The notes below the pieces were generated by a model. That model was given only the letters and a program-made list of their open reading frames with translations. It was not told the DNA's origin and ran no database searches. Source: Bacteroidales bacterium (GTDB lineage: Bacteria > Bacteroidota > Bacteroidia > Bacteroidales > F082). Taken from it: a stretch of DNA of 5,473 nucleotides. The translations under genes and the position numbers were made by a program. Below, in pieces: positions 4,401-5,473 of this stretch. The stretch covers positions 1-5,473 of the forward strand of contig JAILDR010000119.1 of assembly GCA_024689285.1 (NCBI GenBank), given 5' to 3'. The stretch's first letter is position 1; the number at the start of each line of letters is the position of its first letter.

Positions 4401-5473
4401 GCAAGTCGTTTGCATTCATAAAACGCATATTGCCCTATTGTAGTTAAAGAGTTTGGCAATTCTACTGATGTCAGATAATAGCAATATGCAAATGCATACT
4501 GATTAATGGCAGTTACGGAGTTCGGGATAACAATCGACGTGAGGCTGTTGTAATTGTAAAAAGCATACTGTCCTATTGCTGTAACAGTATTCGGGATAAC
4601 AGTATTTTTACAACCAAATACGAGTTTGTTCGTACCAGTCTCGACAACAGCATTGCAATTGTCTCTTGAGTCAAATACCGAGTTTCCCTCTGCTACGCTT
4701 ATCTGTTCGAGCAACTGACAACCGCCAAAAACATTTGACCCTATTGTCACTACAGATTCTGGGATAATAACCGATGGAATATCCATATACCTAAATGCTT
4801 CAGTCCCGAGAGCAGTCACCGTATTGGGTATAGTCGAGTTTTTACAACCAAAGCGCAAGGTGTTTGTACCCGTTTCAATAATAGCATTGCAATTGTTTCT
4901 TGAATCAAAAACAGCATTGTCAGTAGCAACAGTAATTTGCTCCAGTCCAGTGCATTTATAGAAAGCCATATTGCCAATTGATGTCACGGATGCTGGAATC
5001 TCCAACGAAACTATACCATAGCAGTAAGAAAACGCACAGTAACCAATAGTTGCAACCATGCTTGGAAGGTTTATAGAAGCAAGTCGTCTGCATTCAGAAA
5101 ACGCATATTGCCCTATTGTAGTTATAGAGTTTGGCAATTCTACTGATGTCAGATAATAGCAATATTCAAAAGCATACTGATTAATGGCAGTCACAGAATT
5201 TGGTATAACAACCGAAGCCAAGTTACTGCAACTATAGAATGCCCTTTCTCCAATAACCGTCAATCCTGTAAAATACTGCAATTCGTTGAATGTGGTTATT
5301 GTACTTTTGCTTTTGAACACTTGCCCCAAATCCGTCACAGCAGCAGCTTCATCATAACTCAATTCCCCATCACCATTGGTATCCCAGTTGGCGACGCAGA
5401 GGGCTTTCACATTGGCATCGGCAAAGACAATAATTCCACTGCTTGCGTTTTCGTTGAAATTAGCCACCAATGT
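1415..5473 (-). CDS. Multi-domain BspA-like LRR / InlB-B repeat surface protein with T9SS sorting domain (5' partial)
   Basis: Probable large surface adhesin or binding protein, exported by T9SS; no enzymatic motif seen. Residues here count from a TTG at 5470, which is not a real start: the frame stays open to 5473 and reads T-L-V-A-N-F, the typical end of an InlB-B repeat, so the N-terminus and signal peptide lie beyond the window. Order: EF-hand-like loop (30-41), BspA-type LRRs (70-451), InlB-B repeat (461-529), unnamed beta-rich domain (531-705), InlB-B repeat (711-779), NHWTPIGG module (787-899), InlB-B repeat (902-970), two-fold GW/GKGY module (976-1147), diverged NHWTPIGG-like module (about 1165-1270), T9SS C-terminal domain (1276-1351). 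Stop is TAA at 1417-1415. Gene B follows 55 bases downstream on the same strand, so co-transcription is plausible. The LRR half is much more AT-rich than the rest. Family assignment is firm; ligand and role are unknown. Confidence 0.93.
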   Translation of the reverse strand, partial: TLVANFNENASSGIIVFADANVKALCVANWDTNGDGELSYDEAAAVTDLGQVFKSKSTITTFNELQYFTGLTVIGERAFYSCSNLASVVIPNSVTAINQYAFEYCYYLTSVELPNSITTIGQYAFSECRRLASINLPSMVATIGYCAFSYCYGIVSLEIPASVTSIGNMAFYKCTGLEQITVATDNAVFDSRNNCNAIIETGTNTLRFGCKNSTIPNTVTALGTEAFRYMDIPSVIIPESVVTIGSNVFGGCQLLEQISVAEGNSVFDSRDNCNAVVETGTNKLVFGCKNTVIPNTVTAIGQYAFYNYNSLTSIVIPNSVTAINQYAFAYCYYLTSVELPNSLTTIGQYAFYECKRLASINLPSMIATIGYCAFSYCYGLVSLEIPASVTSIGSYAFQSCTGLTSITSLAQYPPTLGIYDVFTNVNKSIPVYVPCNSMYAYQNAFGWDEFLNFTSSTVCNSGEITVTANLAEGGTVTGGGYYEGGAVCTLTAIVNEGYLFINWTKDGEEVSNSETYSFNVDGDATYVANYEQGVVIGSGTATNQHLPSYSYYKYSLSQQIYTAEEIGGGGSIGSVAFYNAGATKTRNYNVYMVHTDKQSFENNRDWVAVTESDLVFSGEVTMSANVWTRLQLDTPFQYDGVSHIALIVDDNSGNLTISPNMACSVFDAQGNQAIRIYSDGTNYDPFNPSGYYGTLHSVKNQIRLGIETNSTFSITTFSNPVEGGTITGSGTYTQGATCTLTATPAEGYTFVNWTENSETVSTDATYSFEVTGARNLVANFVAQGPVTNHWTPIGGTQYNMTMSGIILIDGVEQTVTTLEVGAFCGDECRGSMMPEFFPPTQQYVVSLTVVSNQQSGENITFRLYDHLAQQELDLQCANNIIFESNAIIGTVGDWYQFAFNSEVSVTATVNPEGAGTVTGVGNFMPGTTATLTATANSGYVFRAWTLNGETVSTDNPYTFTVTGATNLVAQFDLQHVSTLPTGWSWWSTYIEMNGNNGLQQLEQSLGHNGLMIKTQSPYVQNYYPSLGYDYWFGPLTNVGLTNEAGYQISLSNACQAVVSGAVADAATHPVTIAPGWNWIGYPVMTQQSLSTALANFTPAANDLIKGQNSSATYYANYGWFPTSFTLTPGKGYMYLSNATENKTLTYAVSRGNSECVEAAERIWTNDEHAFAGNLTVMAVVAIDGEEQRSEALELGAFLGGECRGSAVLTYFEPTDRWYAMLTIAGEEGEEINFAVIDRRKGNTNARSTNRVVFVENAVVGNLDQPYEVSFAAADALKAYPNPVGRNEAFTLDIPSNETVAEVYVYNVLGEVVSHESGAQAGQRMHGIAVVGVYTVKVVCKSGNAYVGRLIVK
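1418..1645 (-). other. T9SS type A C-terminal sorting domain of gene A (residues 1276-1351)
   Basis: It shows the three hallmarks of the Por secretion-tail family (TIGR04183-like): AYPNPVGRNEAFTLDIP at the start, AEVYVYNVLGEVV in the middle, and GVYTVKVV...YVGRLIVK at the extreme C-terminus. In known systems this domain directs passage through the type IX secretion channel in the outer membrane, usually followed by cleavage and attachment to the cell surface. It places gene A's product outside the cell and implies that the genome encodes T9SS. Confidence 0.9.
1661..1978 (-). repeat. Diverged NHWTPIGG-like module (gene A residues about 1165-1270)
   Basis: It aligns by pattern with the three close copies: NLTVMAVVAIDG against NMTMSGIILIDG, LELGAFLGGECRGS against LEVGAFCGDECRGS, WYAMLTIAGEEGEEINFAVID against the YVVSLTV...ITFRLYD segment, and VFVENAVVGNLDQPYEVSF against FESNAIIGT.GDWYEFSF. 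The first Cys of the C-x3-C pair is Leu here, leaving one Cys. It lacks the NHWTPIGG leader and sits directly before the sorting domain. Confidence 0.75.
2030..2545 (-). other. Two-fold GW / GKGY module of gene A (residues 976-1147)
   Basis: Two related halves can be seen. The first runs from LPTGWSWWSTYIE to YYPSLGYDYWFGPL and EAGYQISLSNA. The second runs from IAPGWNWIGYPV to YYANYGWFPTSFTL and GKGYMYLSNA. Each half has a GW-aromatic opening, a paired-Tyr middle and a GY..x.LSNA close. Modules of this kind lie near the C-terminus of many Bacteroidetes secreted proteins; I know no proven function. Confidence 0.7.
2561..2767 (-). repeat. InlB-B-type repeat 3 of gene A (residues 902-970)
   Basis: It follows the family pattern: TATVNPEGAGTVTGVGNF, TATLTATANSGYVFRAWTLNG, then ETVSTDNPYTFTVTGATNLVAQF. 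These roughly 70-residue divergent InlB B-repeats are beta-rich spacers or adhesive modules in Bacteroidetes and Firmicutes surface proteins. Confidence 0.85.
2774..3112 (-). repeat. NHWTPIGG module, copy 3 (gene A residues 787-899)
   Basis: The same 113-residue module, here inserted between two InlB-B repeats of gene A. It is about 84 percent identical to gene B copy 1 (18 differences) with no length change. CGDEC is conserved (Cys823 and Cys827). The segment around DHLAQQELDLQCANNII is the most variable across the three copies, which suggests a surface loop. Confidence 0.9.
3134..3340 (-). repeat. InlB-B-type repeat 2 of gene A (residues 711-779)
   Basis: Close to family consensus: NPVEGGTITGSGTYTQGATC, TLTATPAEGYTFVNWTENSE, then a YSFEVTGARNLVANF ending. 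It lies between the unnamed beta-rich domain and NHWTPIGG copy 3. Confidence 0.88.
3356..3880 (-). other. Unnamed beta-rich domain of gene A (residues 531-705)
   Basis: About 175 residues from GVVIGSGTATNQHLPSYSYY to SVKNQIRLGI, flanked by InlB-B repeats. Visible motifs are YSLSQQIYTAEEIG, IGSVAFYNAG, YNVYMVHTDKQSFE, DLVFSGEVTM, WTRLQLDTPFQYDG, IALIVDDNSGN, IRIYSDGTNYDPFNPSG. Alternating hydrophobic strands suggest a beta-sandwich. I recall similar stretches in Bacteroidales surface proteins, but no named family or ligand. A carbohydrate- or protein-binding role is only a guess. Confidence 0.6.
3884..4090 (-). repeat. InlB-B-type repeat 1 of gene A (residues 461-529)
   Basis: It has TANLAEGGTVTGGGYYEGGA, TLTAIVNEGYLFINWTKDGE and YSFNVDGDATYVANY. 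It directly follows the cap of the LRR domain, an arrangement common in Bacteroidales BspA-like proteins. Confidence 0.87.
4295..4531 (-). repeat. LRR block B (gene A residues 314-392)
   Basis: Second copy of LRR block A, in the same orientation and register. Together the blocks form the two outer arms of the LRR domain. Confidence 0.88.
4559..4711 (-). repeat. LRR insert unit 2 (gene A residues 254-304)
   Basis: Second copy of the insert: VFDSRDNCNAVVETGTNKLV then FGCKNTVIPNTVTAIG. It feeds directly into the second run of 23-residue LRRs. Confidence 0.8.
4793..4945 (-). repeat. LRR insert unit 1 (gene A residues 176-226)
   Basis: A non-LRR insert with the motif VFDSRNNCNAIIETGTNTLR then FGCKNSTIPNTVTALG. 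It matches insert unit 2 at an offset of 78 codons with about 37 of 51 identical residues. Inserts of this (Y/F)DSRxNCNAIIET type are common in Bacteroidales and Clostridia BspA-like proteins. Confidence 0.8.
4973..5209 (-). repeat. LRR block A (gene A residues 88-166)
   Basis: First copy of a 79-residue segment that recurs as block B 226 codons (678 bases) further along. Six of 79 residues differ by my count (Glu102/Ala, Ile116/Leu, Ser125/Tyr, Arg128/Lys, Val139/Ile, Ile153/Leu). Long identical DNA runs remain, so the copies arose by duplication rather than by independent repeat drift. Confidence 0.88.
5348..5383 (-). other. EF-hand-like calcium loop (gene A residues 30-41)
   Basis: The twelve residues D-T-N-G-D-G-E-L-S-Y-D-E place Asp, Asn, Asp, Glu, Ser and Glu at loop positions 1, 3, 5, 7, 9 and 12, with Gly at 6 and Leu at 8, as in a canonical EF-hand or dockerin-type loop. 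It sits in the segment joining the upstream InlB-B repeat to the LRR domain. Calcium binding is inferred, not shown. Confidence 0.7.
5456..5473 (-). repeat. Tail of an upstream InlB-B-type repeat (gene A, cut by the window edge)
   Basis: The first six codons read T-L-V-A-N-F, matching the closing residues of the other InlB-B repeats in this protein (NLVANF, NLVAQF). This is the evidence that the coding frame continues to the right and that the TTG at 5470 is internal. Confidence 0.75.

Larger units (their letters stand above)
4118..5263 (-). repeat. BspA-type LRR domain of gene A (residues 70-451)
   Basis: Twelve (A/V)F-C-type units with the IPxSVTxIGxxAFxxCxxL pattern. The unit Phe residues fall at 78, 101, 124, 147, 170, then 226 and 248, then 304, 327, 350, 373, 396. 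The outer runs of five have an exact 23-residue period. The 56-residue jumps (170-226 and 248-304) each hold a 33-residue insert. The domain closes with a YPPTLG...VYVPCNSMYAYQNAFGWDEF cap typical of Bacteroidales. BspA-type LRRs are known to bind host or matrix proteins in some species; the ligand here is unknown. Confidence 0.9.

Noticed and set aside
4295..5209. CRISPR-like or mobile-element direct repeats
   Set aside because: The repeats are long, in frame, and translate to LRR units with no spacers, terminal inverted repeats or transposase.

Overview
The window is coding on the minus strand almost from end to end. It holds two large secreted or surface proteins of a Bacteroidales-type bacterium, both cut by the window edges. 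The lineage is inferred from a type IX secretion (T9SS) C-terminal sorting domain, BspA-like leucine-rich repeats, InlB-B-type (Listeria-Bacteroides) repeats ending in LVANF, and A-rich translation-start context without a Shine-Dalgarno. A T9SS-bearing gut, rumen or oral Bacteroidales is likely; the sequence does not fix the genus.

Layout in the direction of transcription, right to left. Gene A (5473 to 1415) enters from the right edge already inside an InlB-B repeat, so its true start lies outside the window. It then runs: EF-hand-like calcium loop, 12-unit BspA-type LRR domain with two non-LRR inserts, InlB-B repeat, an unnamed beta-rich domain, InlB-B repeat, a 113-residue 'NHWTPIGG' module, InlB-B repeat, a two-fold GW/GKGY module, a diverged NHWTPIGG-like module, and the T9SS sorting domain. 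After a 55-base A/T-rich gap with no visible terminator comes gene B (1359 to 1). It has a clear signal peptide, two tandem NHWTPIGG modules and a GKGY/GWN region, and it runs off the left edge with no stop codon.

The two genes share the NHWTPIGG module at 84 to 92 percent amino-acid identity by my count, so they are related by module duplication as well as by position. Both look like export-targeted, non-enzymatic, multi-domain surface or adhesive proteins; no catalytic motif was recognised. The right part of gene A (from about 3170) is visibly more AT-rich than the left part and gene B, which suggests a mosaic gene. No RNA gene, CRISPR array, insertion sequence or convincing plus-strand gene was found.
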